The notes under the pieces: generated by a model
The model's input: only the letters and a program-made list of their open reading frames with translations
The model's database searches: none
What the model was told of the DNA's origin: nothing
Shown here: positions 52,379 to 60,890 of the stretch, in pieces
Layout of the letters: the number at the start of each line of letters is the position of its first letter
Position numbering within the stretch: position 1 is the first letter of the stretch
Assembly: GCA_009838515.1 (NCBI GenBank)
Contig: VXRL01000057.1
Location: 1 to 64,000, forward strand
Direction of reading: 5' to 3'
DNA length: 64,000 nt
Source of the DNA: Terriglobia bacterium
Lineage (GTDB): Bacteria; Acidobacteriota; Terriglobia; Bryobacterales; UBA6623
Position numbers and translations under genes: made by a program

Positions 52379-54130
52379 ATGCAACGCTCGCTGTCGGTTC
52401 TCCTGATCTGTGCCTCGTTCGCCTTCGCGGCCGAGTACGAGCTCGGGCCAGACTCGAAGGTCCAACCCGGCGTCCCCAAGGGAACCGTCACCAAACACAG
52501 CTGGACCAGCGCGGGGACGATCTTTCCCGGTACGGTGCGCGACTACTGGGTCTACGTGCCCGCGCAGTACGATGCTTCGAAGCCCGCGGCGGTGATGGTC
52601 TTCCAAGACGGCGTCAAATGGGCGTCAAACGTGGGGAACGGCTGGCTCACTCCGATCGTGTTCGACAACTTGATTGCGAAAGGCGACATGCCGGTGACGA
52701 TCGGGATCTTCGTCAACCCCGGCATGCTGCCGGCTCGAAGCCCCGGCCTTAAGCCTCGGCTCAACCGCAACTATGAGTACGCCTCGACAAGCGGCGACTA
52801 CGCCAGGTTCATCGTGGAAGAGATTCTGCCCGAGGTTGCCAGGGACTACAACCTCACCGACGACCCGAACCTTCGCGGGATCGGCGGCTCGAGCGGGGGC
52901 GGGCAGGCGTCGTTCACCGCGGCCTGGAACCGCCCGGACGTGTTTCGACGTGTGTTGAGCTTCATCGGAAGCTACGTGAACATACGCGGCGCCGACATCT
53001 ACCAGAGCCGGGTTCGCAAGATGGAGCCCAAGCCGCTGCGAGTCTTCCTGCAAGACGGCTCCAACGATCTCGATTTGTTCTCGGGCTCGTTTTGGCTGGC
53101 AAATCAATCGCTCCGGAGCGCACTGCACTGGGCCGGCTACGACTACAAGTGGGTTGCCGGCGAGGAGGGGCACAACAAAGTCCACGGCCTGCCGATCTTG
53201 CCCGACGCCTTGCGCTGGCTCTGGCGCGATTGGGAAACCCCGATCGAGCCTTCGCGTGAGAAAACCTTCAAGCGCCCGCCGTCGATACTCGATTTCCTTG
53301 AACCCGAGCACGACTGGGAGCTCGTCAGCGAGGGGCATACGTTCCTAGAGGGGCCGGCTGTGGCGCCCAACGGGGACGTCTATTTCTCGGACGTTCGCGA
53401 GAGCAAGATCTTCCGCGTTGACGCCAAGACCAGCGAGGTCAGCCTATTCAAAGACAACACGGGCTGGACGAACGGGCTCATGTTCGGCCCTGACGGGCGG
53501 CTCTACACCTGTCGCCGCAAGACCGAGCAGATTGTCGCGATCGACGTCGAGACGATGGAAGAAGAGGTGATCGCCGAGGGCGCTCAGCCCAATGACATCG
53601 TGATCAACGCCAAGGGTGACCTGTACTTCTCGAGCCCCTGGACGAAGCGCGTCTGGTTCGTGCCCAAGGGCGGCGAGGCGCGGATCGTGTTCGAGGATCC
53701 CAATTCGGGCTTCTTGAACGGGTTGATGCTCTCGCCCGATCAGTCGATGCTGATGGTGAACGACTCGCGCAAGAAGTTTGTGTGGTCGTTCCAGATCGAG
53801 CCCGACGGCTCGCTGGCGTACGGCGAAGAGTTCTTTCGGCTGGAGACCTGGGATAAGAACAGCCAGTCGCGCGCGGACGGCATGACGATCGCCGACGACG
53901 GGCACTTGTTCGTGGCGACGGATCTTGGGGTGCAGGTCTGTAACGACAAAGGGCCCGTGGTGGGGATTATTCGGAAGCCGACGAAGGAGTTCGTTTCAAA
54001 CGTCGTCTTCGCCGGACCGGAGCTCAAGACTCTCTACGCGACCGCGTCGACGAAGCTTTTCCGCCGGAAGCTTCAAGCGAGCGGGGTGCGGCATTGGGAG
54101 CCGTTCCAGCCGCCTCGGCCTGGGCTGTAG
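52379..54130 (+). CDS. Secreted esterase fused to an SMP-30-type propeller
   Basis: A 583-residue protein with a signal peptide (MQRSLSVLLICASFAFA). Residues about 20-300 form an alpha/beta hydrolase of the Esterase-D/feruloyl-esterase type. AVMVFQDGVKWAS is the first strand, IGGSSGGGQASFTAAW holds the nucleophile Ser, VFLQDGSNDLD the acid region, and EEGHNKVHGLP the His. Residues about 310-575 form an SMP-30/gluconolactonase propeller: EGPAVAPNGDVYFSD, TNGLMFGPDGRLYTC, QPNDIVINAKGDLYF and RADGMTIADDGHLF. The two activities on one chain suggest coupled deacylation and lactone hydrolysis. A -10-like TACAAT is close to the ATG. The sulfatase gene starts 4 bp after its stop. Confidence 0.85.
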   Translation: MQRSLSVLLICASFAFAAEYELGPDSKVQPGVPKGTVTKHSWTSAGTIFPGTVRDYWVYVPAQYDASKPAAVMVFQDGVKWASNVGNGWLTPIVFDNLIAKGDMPVTIGIFVNPGMLPARSPGLKPRLNRNYEYASTSGDYARFIVEEILPEVARDYNLTDDPNLRGIGGSSGGGQASFTAAWNRPDVFRRVLSFIGSYVNIRGADIYQSRVRKMEPKPLRVFLQDGSNDLDLFSGSFWLANQSLRSALHWAGYDYKWVAGEEGHNKVHGLPILPDALRWLWRDWETPIEPSREKTFKRPPSILDFLEPEHDWELVSEGHTFLEGPAVAPNGDVYFSDVRESKIFRVDAKTSEVSLFKDNTGWTNGLMFGPDGRLYTCRRKTEQIVAIDVETMEEEVIAEGAQPNDIVINAKGDLYFSSPWTKRVWFVPKGGEARIVFEDPNSGFLNGLMLSPDQSMLMVNDSRKKFVWSFQIEPDGSLAYGEEFFRLETWDKNSQSRADGMTIADDGHLFVATDLGVQVCNDKGPVVGIIRKPTKEFVSNVVFAGPELKTLYATASTKLFRRKLQASGVRHWEPFQPPRPGL

Positions 54131-54134
54131 AGCA

Positions 54135-55418
54135 GTGGCCCATCGAGTCCTCATCGCAACGCTGCTGCTCGCCGCGCCTGTCCTTCCGGTGAGCCCCAAC
54201 ATCATCCTGATCCTTGTCGACGACCTCGGCTACGAGACCCTGGGCTCGTACGGCGGAGCCTCTTACGACACCCCCAGCCTCGATCGCCTTGCTGAGTCGG
54301 GTCTGCGCTTCACCCACGCCTACGCCATGCCGCTGTGCTCGCCGTCGCGGGTGAAGCTGATGACCGGTCGCTACAACGCTCGTAACTACACCAAGTGGGG
54401 AGTCCTGCCCAAAGACGAGCTCACCTTCGCCAACATCTTGCAGGATGCCGGGTATCGCACCCACGTCGCCGGCAAGTGGCAACTCTGGGGGCACGACCTC
54501 GTGTGGAACCGCGGCGGCGGCTGTTGCCTGCATCAAGGCCAAACCCCAGGCGACGCCGGCTTCGACGACTACTTAGTCTGGTACCTCGGCGACAAGGGAA
54601 GCCGCTACGCGGACCCCTCGCTGTCGAGCCGCAACGACGACGGCAAGACCCGCCAAGGCAGGTACGGTCCCGACCTATTGAACGACTTCGTGCTCGAAGC
54701 AATGCAGAGTGATCAGCCGTTCTTCATCTACTACTCGATGGTCCTCGTCCACGCGCCCTTCGTCCCGACACCTGATAGCGACGGCTGGCGTGGCGACCGC
54801 CACGCCGAAGACAAAGCACACTTCGCAGCCATGGTCGCCTACGTCGACAAGATGGTCGGAAAGACGCTCGCCAAGCTCGACCAGCTCGGAATTCGAGACG
54901 AGACGTTGGTACTGCTAACCGGCGACAACGGAACGCCCGGCGCGATCACCAGCGTGATGCAAGACGGAACCAAGATCCGCGGCGGCAAGGGGAAGACGAT
55001 CGACCATGGCTCGCATGTGCCTTTCATCGCCTCGTGGCCGGGAGTCATTGAGCCCGGTGTTTCAAACGCTCTGGTCGACTTCACCGACGTGCTGCCGACG
55101 CTCGCCGACGCAGCCGACGCCAAGCTCCCGAGCGACCGGATCTTCGACGGCCACAGTCTGCTTCCGGTCTTTCGCGGCGAAGCGGAACACGAGCGTGAGT
55201 GGATCTTCACGGACTACCGCGCGCAGTTTCCGAACATTACCGAGAGACGCTACGTCCACAACCGTCGCTACAAGCTCTACGATGACGGCCGGTTCTTCGA
55301 TTGGGAGAACGACATCCTCGAGCAGAACCCGCTTGCTGACGCCGAGATCACAGCCGAGGCCGCCGCGATCCGGGAGAGCTTCCGCGACGCATTGAATGGG
55401 AATTATATACGAAAATAA
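54135..55418 (+). CDS. Secreted sulfatase with 3' end inside a TnpB element
   Basis: About 427 residues from a GTG at 54135; the longer frame overlaps the esterase gene. The signal peptide is residues 1-19 (VAHRVLIATLLLAAPVLPV). The core NIILILVDDLGYETLGSYGG carries the DD, and the formylglycine motif C-S-P-S-R starts at Cys68. AGKWQLWGHD replaces the usual GKWHxG, so the Lys is kept but not the His. LTGDNGTPGAI holds the Asp-Asn pair. The last codons (NYIRK, stop) are read from the left terminal repeat of the mobile element at 55398. The original C-terminus may have been slightly longer, but the catalytic domain is complete. It forms an operon with the preceding gene. Confidence 0.88.
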   Translation: MAHRVLIATLLLAAPVLPVSPNIILILVDDLGYETLGSYGGASYDTPSLDRLAESGLRFTHAYAMPLCSPSRVKLMTGRYNARNYTKWGVLPKDELTFANILQDAGYRTHVAGKWQLWGHDLVWNRGGGCCLHQGQTPGDAGFDDYLVWYLGDKGSRYADPSLSSRNDDGKTRQGRYGPDLLNDFVLEAMQSDQPFFIYYSMVLVHAPFVPTPDSDGWRGDRHAEDKAHFAAMVAYVDKMVGKTLAKLDQLGIRDETLVLLTGDNGTPGAITSVMQDGTKIRGGKGKTIDHGSHVPFIASWPGVIEPGVSNALVDFTDVLPTLADAADAKLPSDRIFDGHSLLPVFRGEAEHEREWIFTDYRAQFPNITERRYVHNRRYKLYDDGRFFDWENDILEQNPLADAEITAEAAAIRESFRDALNGNYIRK

Positions 55419-56678
55419 CACGCGCAAAAATATGCTATTATACAAATTGGTGATCCAATATACCACCTATTCCGTGCGGTGCTCCCTCTCGCCAGCGGGC
55501 TACCGGCACCTGGACAACATCCTTGTCCGCTTGAACTGGCTCTACAACCAGGCGCTGGAGGAGCGCAAGACGGCCTACGCCGAGCGCAAGGAGACGCTGC
55601 GCCTGTACGACCAGCACAAGTGGCTGACGGGGTTGCGTGCTCGCAACGAGCAGGGCCTCGGCGAGATCGCGCTAGGTCCGGCGCGCGGCATGCTGAAGCG
55701 CTTGGACGAGGCCTTCCAGTCGTTCTTCCGGCGCGTCAAGGCCGGCCAAGCCCCGGGGTTTCCGCGCTTCCGGCCGCTCAGCCGTTGCGTCACGATCGAC
55801 TTGACGAAGATTAGTGGCGGCACTGTCAAGCCGCGGGGCGGCCACTACGAACTGCAGGTGAAAGGCTTTCCTCGCATCCGGCTGTACGGTTCGCGCGAGT
55901 TGCCGGACGCGGTGGCGAAGTCCGTCCGGCTGACCAAGCGCGGGCGGCACTGGGAAGCCTCGCTGGTGTATGCGGTCGAGCGGGCAGCCCTGCCCGCCAG
56001 CGTCAAGGCGGTGGGGATCGATCTGGGCGTGCGCAAGCGCATGACGCTGTCCAACGGCAAGCGCTACCAGCGGGCAACCCGTGACCGGAGGCGCAAGCGC
56101 CGGCTGCAGCGCGCGGTCGCACGCTGCCGGAAGGGCAGCCAGAGGCGGCGGAAACGAGTGCGGGCGCTGGCGCGCTTCCAACGTCGGGAGTTCGTGCGGG
56201 AGCGGAACGCCTGCCATCGGGCTACAACCGAGATCATCCGCGACTACGGATTGGTCGCGGTGGAGCAGCTGCAGGTCGCGAAGATGACTCGCTCGGCGCG
56301 AGGAACGGAGGAACAACCGGGCAGGAACGTCGCGGCGAAGGCCGGGCTCAACCGGGAGATACTGTCACAGAACTGGTCGCTTCTACGCAGACAACTCGAG
56401 CAAAAGGCAGAATGGGCTGGGCGAGAGTACGTGGAGGTTGATCCCAGGTACACTTCACAGGATTGCAGCAGGTGCCACGCGCGGAACAAACCGCGAGCAG
56501 CGGAGACGTACCGTTGCCGCGCCTGCGGACTGGTGGAGGATCGCGACGTGAATGCCGCGATCAACATCTTGGCGGCCGGGGTTATTGCCGCCGGAGCGTC
56601 AACGTGGGCCGTTGGGCCGTGCGTCGCTCCAGAATCGTATGCGAGGGCTGCATGACGTTACTCTCGTATATAAGCCCC
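55398..56678 (+). mobile_element. TnpB-only (IS200/IS605-type) element with terminal inverted repeats
   Basis: The tnpB gene is bracketed by a 22-base imperfect inverted repeat. The left copy starts GGGAATTATATACGA and ends AAATAAC (55398-55419). The right copy at 56657-56678 starts GTTACTCTCGTATATAA and ends GCCCC; 18 of 22 bases match when it is reversed. The element has no tnpA, so it would need a transposase in trans. It sits exactly at the end of the sulfatase gene, whose stop codon it supplies. Subterminal hairpins of the classical IS605 kind were not obvious. The ends are read by eye; a tool could move them by a few bases. Confidence 0.7.
55432..56655 (+). CDS. tnpB: TnpB, RNA-guided endonuclease of an IS200/IS605-type element
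   Basis: A 407-residue TnpB from the ATG at 55432; the ATG at 55396 lies outside the element and is rejected. RuvC catalytic acids are all present: Asp197 in VGIDLGVRK, Glu279 in VAVEQLQV and Asp372 in EDRDVNAAINIL. A zinc ribbon holds Cys345, Cys348, Cys362 and Cys365 (CSRC and CRAC). The N-terminal half is very basic and carries the RNA-binding region. TnpB proteins use an omega-RNA from the 3' end of the gene and the right end of the element to cut DNA at TAM-flanked targets. This one looks fully intact and could be active. Confidence 0.92.
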   Translation: MLLYKLVIQYTTYSVRCSLSPAGYRHLDNILVRLNWLYNQALEERKTAYAERKETLRLYDQHKWLTGLRARNEQGLGEIALGPARGMLKRLDEAFQSFFRRVKAGQAPGFPRFRPLSRCVTIDLTKISGGTVKPRGGHYELQVKGFPRIRLYGSRELPDAVAKSVRLTKRGRHWEASLVYAVERAALPASVKAVGIDLGVRKRMTLSNGKRYQRATRDRRRKRRLQRAVARCRKGSQRRRKRVRALARFQRREFVRERNACHRATTEIIRDYGLVAVEQLQVAKMTRSARGTEEQPGRNVAAKAGLNREILSQNWSLLRRQLEQKAEWAGREYVEVDPRYTSQDCSRCHARNKPRAAETYRCRACGLVEDRDVNAAINILAAGVIAAGASTWAVGPCVAPESYARAA

Positions 56679-56927
56679 CAAACGAGCACTTGAGCAAACG
56701 ATAGTCCGGAGGGCGCGCTAGACCCTTTGGATCGAGCGCTCGGTCCCTGTTCATAGGGGTTCGGGCTGTGGCAGGGATGCGCACGGTCAGCCGGATGGCT
56801 GTCATCTCTGCAGTCGTACGGCCTCCTCGTCGAGACCGACCTTGGGCGCTTTGGTCGGCAGCTAGTGTAAGCTCGGTGGATCTCGATATCCCAACATCTT
56901 TCCGCTGAGCGCCTATGATGGTCATTG

Positions 56928-58460
56928 ATGTCAGAGGTCCACGGTGAAAAAAGCAGTTTCAAACTGTCGCCTGTAATCAAGCCAAGTTCCCCTGAAACAA
57001 GAGTTGCGGCAGCTATCATGGCACTGCTCGGAACAGCCGTCTTCTGCCCGCAGACCGCTTTCGCAGAAGGAGACGCCCGCCCCAACATACTTTTCATGAT
57101 TTCAGACGATGTCTCCTGGGCTCATGCAGGAGCCTACGGTGACAAGGTCGTCAAGACATCCGCATTCGACCGAATTGCAGCAAACGGTGTGCTTTTTACT
57201 AATGCCTTTTGCTCGGTTCCATCCTGTAGCCCGTCACGCTCTGCGATCCTTACTGGTCAGGAATTCTGGCGACTTGGGGAGGCTGCCAATTTGCGTGGCA
57301 CTCTCCACAAGGATCTATACAGCGTGTATCCGTTCATGCTTGAGGAGGCCGGATACCATGTGGGCAGTCACTCCAAAGTATGGTCGCCGGGAAGCTTAGA
57401 AGCGGGAGGATGGCCGCACAATCCGGCCGGACCAGCGACAGACAATTTCCAGAGTTTTCTCAAACACTTGCCGGACGACAAACCGTTTTGCTTCTGGCAA
57501 GGTTCGCGCGATGCGCATCGACCTTTTGAAGCGGGATCAGGAGCCCGATCAGGCATGGATGTGGAGGACGTTGAGGTGCCTCCTTTTCTCCCGGACGTGC
57601 CTATAGTCCGTGAGGATATCCTCGACTACTACTTCGAAGTGCAGCGGTTCGATCAATTGATCGAGACCAACTTGAAACTGCTTGAGGAAACGGGCAGAGC
57701 TGAAAATACAATCGTCGTAGTGACCAGTGACAACGGACTACCGTTTCCGCGTGGAAAGGCTGATATGTACGATTACGGTGCGCGAATGCCGCTCGCGATC
57801 AGCTGGCCGAAGGGTGTGCGTGGCGGAAGAGTGATTCATGATTTTACGAATCTCGTTGATCTTGCGCCCACATTTCTTGAGGCCGTGGGCTTGAAACCTC
57901 ATCCCGACATGACGGGCAAGAGCCTCCTGCCTTTGCTGACCTCGAGTAAACAGGGCTGGGTAGATCCCGATCGCGACGCCACTTACTACGGCCGCGAGGC
58001 GCATTCGGTTTATGCTCGTATCCGTGAAAACAGAAGGGGCTATCCTTCGCGTGCTATTCGGACCAAAGATTTTCTCTATATTCGTAATTTCGCTCCGGAT
58101 CGCTGGCCGGTAGGAAGGGAATTCAAGGACGTCGATCCGAGCCCGACAAGAACGTACATGCTTGAACGCAAAGACGAGATACCGCGGCTGCACGAGCTGT
58201 CATTTGGCAAGCGGCCCGCTGAGGAACTCTATGATCTCAAGAGGGACCCGGCACAAATGGTGAACGTTGCTGCTCAGGCTAGGTATAAGGGTCACAAAGA
58301 AGCATTGTCGGCTCGATTGGAAAAGTACTTAAAGCAAACGAACGACCCACGTATGCGAAGCGACGGTCAAGTATTTGACCACTACCCCATATGGCGAGCC
58401 GTTCGCGGATCTGATCCACAAGCATATGAGCGCCTAGACCGTGGAGCAAGAGATCAATAG
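56928..58460 (+). CDS. Secreted sulfatase, heparan N-sulfatase-like, atypical composition
   Basis: About 510 residues from the ATG at 56928. The N-terminus is a long leader with a hydrophobic stretch (VAAAIMALLGTAVFCPQTAFA) ending in a signal-peptidase-like site. RPNILFMISDDVSWAHAGAYG carries the DD, and the C-S-P-S-R motif starts at Cys100. The remaining features are VGSHSKVWSPG, VVTSDNGLPFPRGKADMYD (Asp-Asn and Lys) and EELYDLKRDPAQM. The DDVSWAHAGAYGDKVVKTS opening is like heparan/sulfoglucosamine sulfohydrolases. The gene is visibly more AT-rich than its neighbours and uses different codons, so it was probably acquired from another organism. It follows the TnpB element by about 250 bp. 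Confidence 0.87.
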   Translation: MSEVHGEKSSFKLSPVIKPSSPETRVAAAIMALLGTAVFCPQTAFAEGDARPNILFMISDDVSWAHAGAYGDKVVKTSAFDRIAANGVLFTNAFCSVPSCSPSRSAILTGQEFWRLGEAANLRGTLHKDLYSVYPFMLEEAGYHVGSHSKVWSPGSLEAGGWPHNPAGPATDNFQSFLKHLPDDKPFCFWQGSRDAHRPFEAGSGARSGMDVEDVEVPPFLPDVPIVREDILDYYFEVQRFDQLIETNLKLLEETGRAENTIVVVTSDNGLPFPRGKADMYDYGARMPLAISWPKGVRGGRVIHDFTNLVDLAPTFLEAVGLKPHPDMTGKSLLPLLTSSKQGWVDPDRDATYYGREAHSVYARIRENRRGYPSRAIRTKDFLYIRNFAPDRWPVGREFKDVDPSPTRTYMLERKDEIPRLHELSFGKRPAEELYDLKRDPAQMVNVAAQARYKGHKEALSARLEKYLKQTNDPRMRSDGQVFDHYPIWRAVRGSDPQAYERLDRGARDQ

Positions 58461-58476
58461 TAGAACGGCTCGGCGG

Positions 58477-60579
58477 TCACCGCTCGACGAAAAACACGTC
58501 GTTTTGGATCAGTTCGCCGGGTTTGCGGTAGCGGGAGAGGCCTTCGAAGTAGAGCAGCGGCGGCGGTTTGCCTGCGGGAGGAGAGTGAAAGCCGGTCAGG
58601 CGTTCCATCGTGGGGAGGAGCGTTCCGCGGTCCGGCCGGTGAGGGATGACGCCGCTCGAAGAAAACGTCCGGCCGCCGTCGCGCGATTCGAGCCAGACGA
58701 GCCGTTGGATGTTCGGCTCATCCCTTAGCCAGAATTCCGGACGGCCGTGGATGCCGGGACTCCAATTGGCCCTCGGGTGCTCCAACGGCGCGAGCGTCAA
58801 CACGAGGCTGATGACGTCGTTGCGCGTGATCGAGACGTTGCAGTTCACGGCAACCAAGCCCGGCCAGCGTTCGGCAATCTCCTCGCGCAGGGGACGTTTC
58901 GCCCATCCACCCCTTCCGTCGGGCGTGACCATGTTGATCCCGCCAGGCTGCGGCGTGTGGCGAATGTACACGACATAGGGGCGGTCTTGTTGATCGACGG
59001 CGAGACCGCAATGCTGAATGCCGGGTTTGGGCTTGTCGGTAGCGTCGCGGGATCGCTCGCCGTAGTCGATCAAGTCCAAGGTGTCCGTGGTGGCGGGGGT
59101 CTCAATTAGCGTTCCATCCGCCTTGGTCCAGCTCTGGCCAGCGTCGTCGCTGCGCATGTAGCCGACAGCCTGAACGAGACCCTGGGGATCGCGGTTGTGC
59201 TCGCCCTCGCGCTTGGCGTCTCCGAGAAAGAACCCGACCGACATGTGCAGTGTTTTCTTCTTCGGCCCCCAGGCCATCGCGTTGTGATAAGCGGCGTAGT
59301 ATTTGAAGCGCTCCTGTTTCGTCACCAGCAGGCCGCGATACTCCCAATCCCCGCCCGGAGGCTTTGCATAGAAATCCATGCCCGCCCAGCCCTGGTCATG
59401 ACGGCCAGTGATGTAGAGCGTGTCGTCTGGGCCGGAGAGGAGTATGGGGTACGTCGTCTTCGCGAAAGTCTGGATGGGCGTCCATTCGGAAGAGTCGTTG
59501 GGGCGAATGCTTCGCCGGTATTGCAGACTGTCATGGTGCCCGCCGATGATGACGTGCAGGAAGCCTTTGCTGTCGGCCGTGATCGTGGGTCGTGCGTGGT
59601 TGTCACGGCCTTTTCCCAGGGTCTGGACCGCTGACCACTCGCCCGAGTTGCGGTCCAGAGTGCGCGCGCGGGCAAAGTAGCCTTCCTCGATCGAGTCTTG
59701 CCAGACGACATGGGTTTTGTCGCCGACTGTGACGATCTTGTTGCCGTTGCCCTGCGTGGCCCGCTCACTGCCGATGTTGGAAATCAGCGTGCGTCCAGTT
59801 TTGGTGACGTACGCTGACTCGGCAAGCTGATCTCGGATTGCCGCCGCGACAGCGTTGGCGAGAACACGGCTCCCTTCCGCGTTCGGATGCACGCCGTCTG
59901 AGAGGAGTGCGTCCGCCTGGGGTTTGGCGACCTCGTAGAGATCGTTCACCGCGACACTACGCGAAGTAACCGCCTCCAACGCGGCGGCATTATAGGCGAC
60001 TACATCGCGATCGCGGCGAATACCAGTCTTTTCCGTCCCAGAGCCAATGGGCGTCGACGCGGCCCAGATCAACTTTGCGCCCGTCGCCTTCAGGCGCGCG
60101 ATCAGTTTCCCCAGGTTGGCGCGGTAGTCTTTCAGCGGAATCTGATGCCGGCCCTCGGGCGGCGGCGCGGTCTTGCCATTGGCGTCAAGATGAGTAAGGT
60201 CGTGGATCCCTGCGTTGAAGTGGATCACGTCCCACTTCACCTCGCCGAGATAGATTTCAATTTCGGCGAGCGTCTGGCGGGTCGAACGGCAGTTGTCCGG
60301 CGCGCGATACAAGTTGGCTGCGCCCATCAGCTGCTTCCGCACCCCGGTCGTGTAGCGCATCGAAATCGAATCGCCGATGAGCAGTACGTTGGGCAGCTCC
60401 GGATCAGCCTCGACGAAGCCGTATTCCGGGCGCTCCTGGTATTTCTTCGGAACGACTTTGAACCAGGCATGATTGCTGCCGTAGGGATTCGCGCCGTCGG
60501 CTCCGGATGGGACCAGCCAAGTCACCGCAGCCACAGTCAGGGCAATGCGGCTCACTCGTGACCGGGATCGAGCGCCCAT
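58477..60579 (-). CDS. SGNH hydrolase fused to BNR/sialidase-like propeller
   Basis: About 700 residues from the ATG at 60579, with a GAGAAAG ribosome site; the longer frame starts with TTG. The signal peptide is residues 1-30. The SGNH/GDSL domain has block I LLIGDSIS (Ser71), NAGIHD for block III and the catalytic SDGVHPN (Asp228, His231). From about residue 265 a BNR-type propeller follows: KTHVVWQDSIEEGYFARART, GRDNHARPTITADSKG, FYAKPPGGDW and IQHCGLAVDQQDRPYVVY. The SGNH part likely removes acyl groups from polysaccharide, while the propeller binds or cleaves it. Convergent with the sulfatase at 56928 (16 bp apart), in the same region as another sulfatase. Confidence 0.83.
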   Translation of the reverse strand: MGARSRSRVSRIALTVAAVTWLVPSGADGANPYGSNHAWFKVVPKKYQERPEYGFVEADPELPNVLLIGDSISMRYTTGVRKQLMGAANLYRAPDNCRSTRQTLAEIEIYLGEVKWDVIHFNAGIHDLTHLDANGKTAPPPEGRHQIPLKDYRANLGKLIARLKATGAKLIWAASTPIGSGTEKTGIRRDRDVVAYNAAALEAVTSRSVAVNDLYEVAKPQADALLSDGVHPNAEGSRVLANAVAAAIRDQLAESAYVTKTGRTLISNIGSERATQGNGNKIVTVGDKTHVVWQDSIEEGYFARARTLDRNSGEWSAVQTLGKGRDNHARPTITADSKGFLHVIIGGHHDSLQYRRSIRPNDSSEWTPIQTFAKTTYPILLSGPDDTLYITGRHDQGWAGMDFYAKPPGGDWEYRGLLVTKQERFKYYAAYHNAMAWGPKKKTLHMSVGFFLGDAKREGEHNRDPQGLVQAVGYMRSDDAGQSWTKADGTLIETPATTDTLDLIDYGERSRDATDKPKPGIQHCGLAVDQQDRPYVVYIRHTPQPGGINMVTPDGRGGWAKRPLREEIAERWPGLVAVNCNVSITRNDVISLVLTLAPLEHPRANWSPGIHGRPEFWLRDEPNIQRLVWLESRDGGRTFSSSGVIPHRPDRGTLLPTMERLTGFHSPPAGKPPPLLYFEGLSRYRKPGELIQNDVFFVER

Positions 60580-60890
60580 GGCTTTCTCAGCGTACTTCAA
60601 CGGACTGAAGAGACCCCGCTCCGGCAATTACAACAGAGCCAATTACTCTGCATTGAACGCCGGGGTCGATTTTGGCGCCTAGAGAGGCTTGATGCCTGTT
60701 AGCTGCTGGGAACAAGCGAAGCCACAAACTCCTAACCGAAAGGCGCGGAAAGGCCCTTCTAGAGGGCTCCAGGCCCTGTTCAAGGGCATCCGGGTCATTT
60801 GAGTCGCAATCAATGAGCGCGAAATTCTTTCACAACATTTCCGCCGGGTCGCCGCTCCAGCAGTGGCGCAGGAGTGTTTGGCCGCCGGGG
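60580..60890. other. Intergenic region with tandem hairpins
   Basis: About 310 bases between the SGNH-BNR gene and the arylsulfatase gene. No gene is supported. It contains the pair of short hairpins at 60753-60787, listed separately, and the SGNH-BNR promoter on the minus strand. Confidence 0.45.
60753..60787. terminator. Two adjacent hairpins with identical stems
   Basis: GCCCTTCTAGAGGGC (60753-60767) and GCCCTGTTCAAGGGC (60773-60787) form two hairpins with the same 5-bp stem (GCCCT/AGGGC), different 5-base loops and a 5-base gap. They lie about 100 bases past the arylsulfatase stop (60891) on its strand. There is no long T-run, so a role as terminator or mRNA end stabiliser is only plausible. 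Confidence 0.4.

Noticed and set aside
55396-55431. An earlier ATG for tnpB at 55396
   Set aside because: It lies outside the left terminal repeat in the sulfatase gene; the ATG at 55432 inside the element fits TnpB starts.
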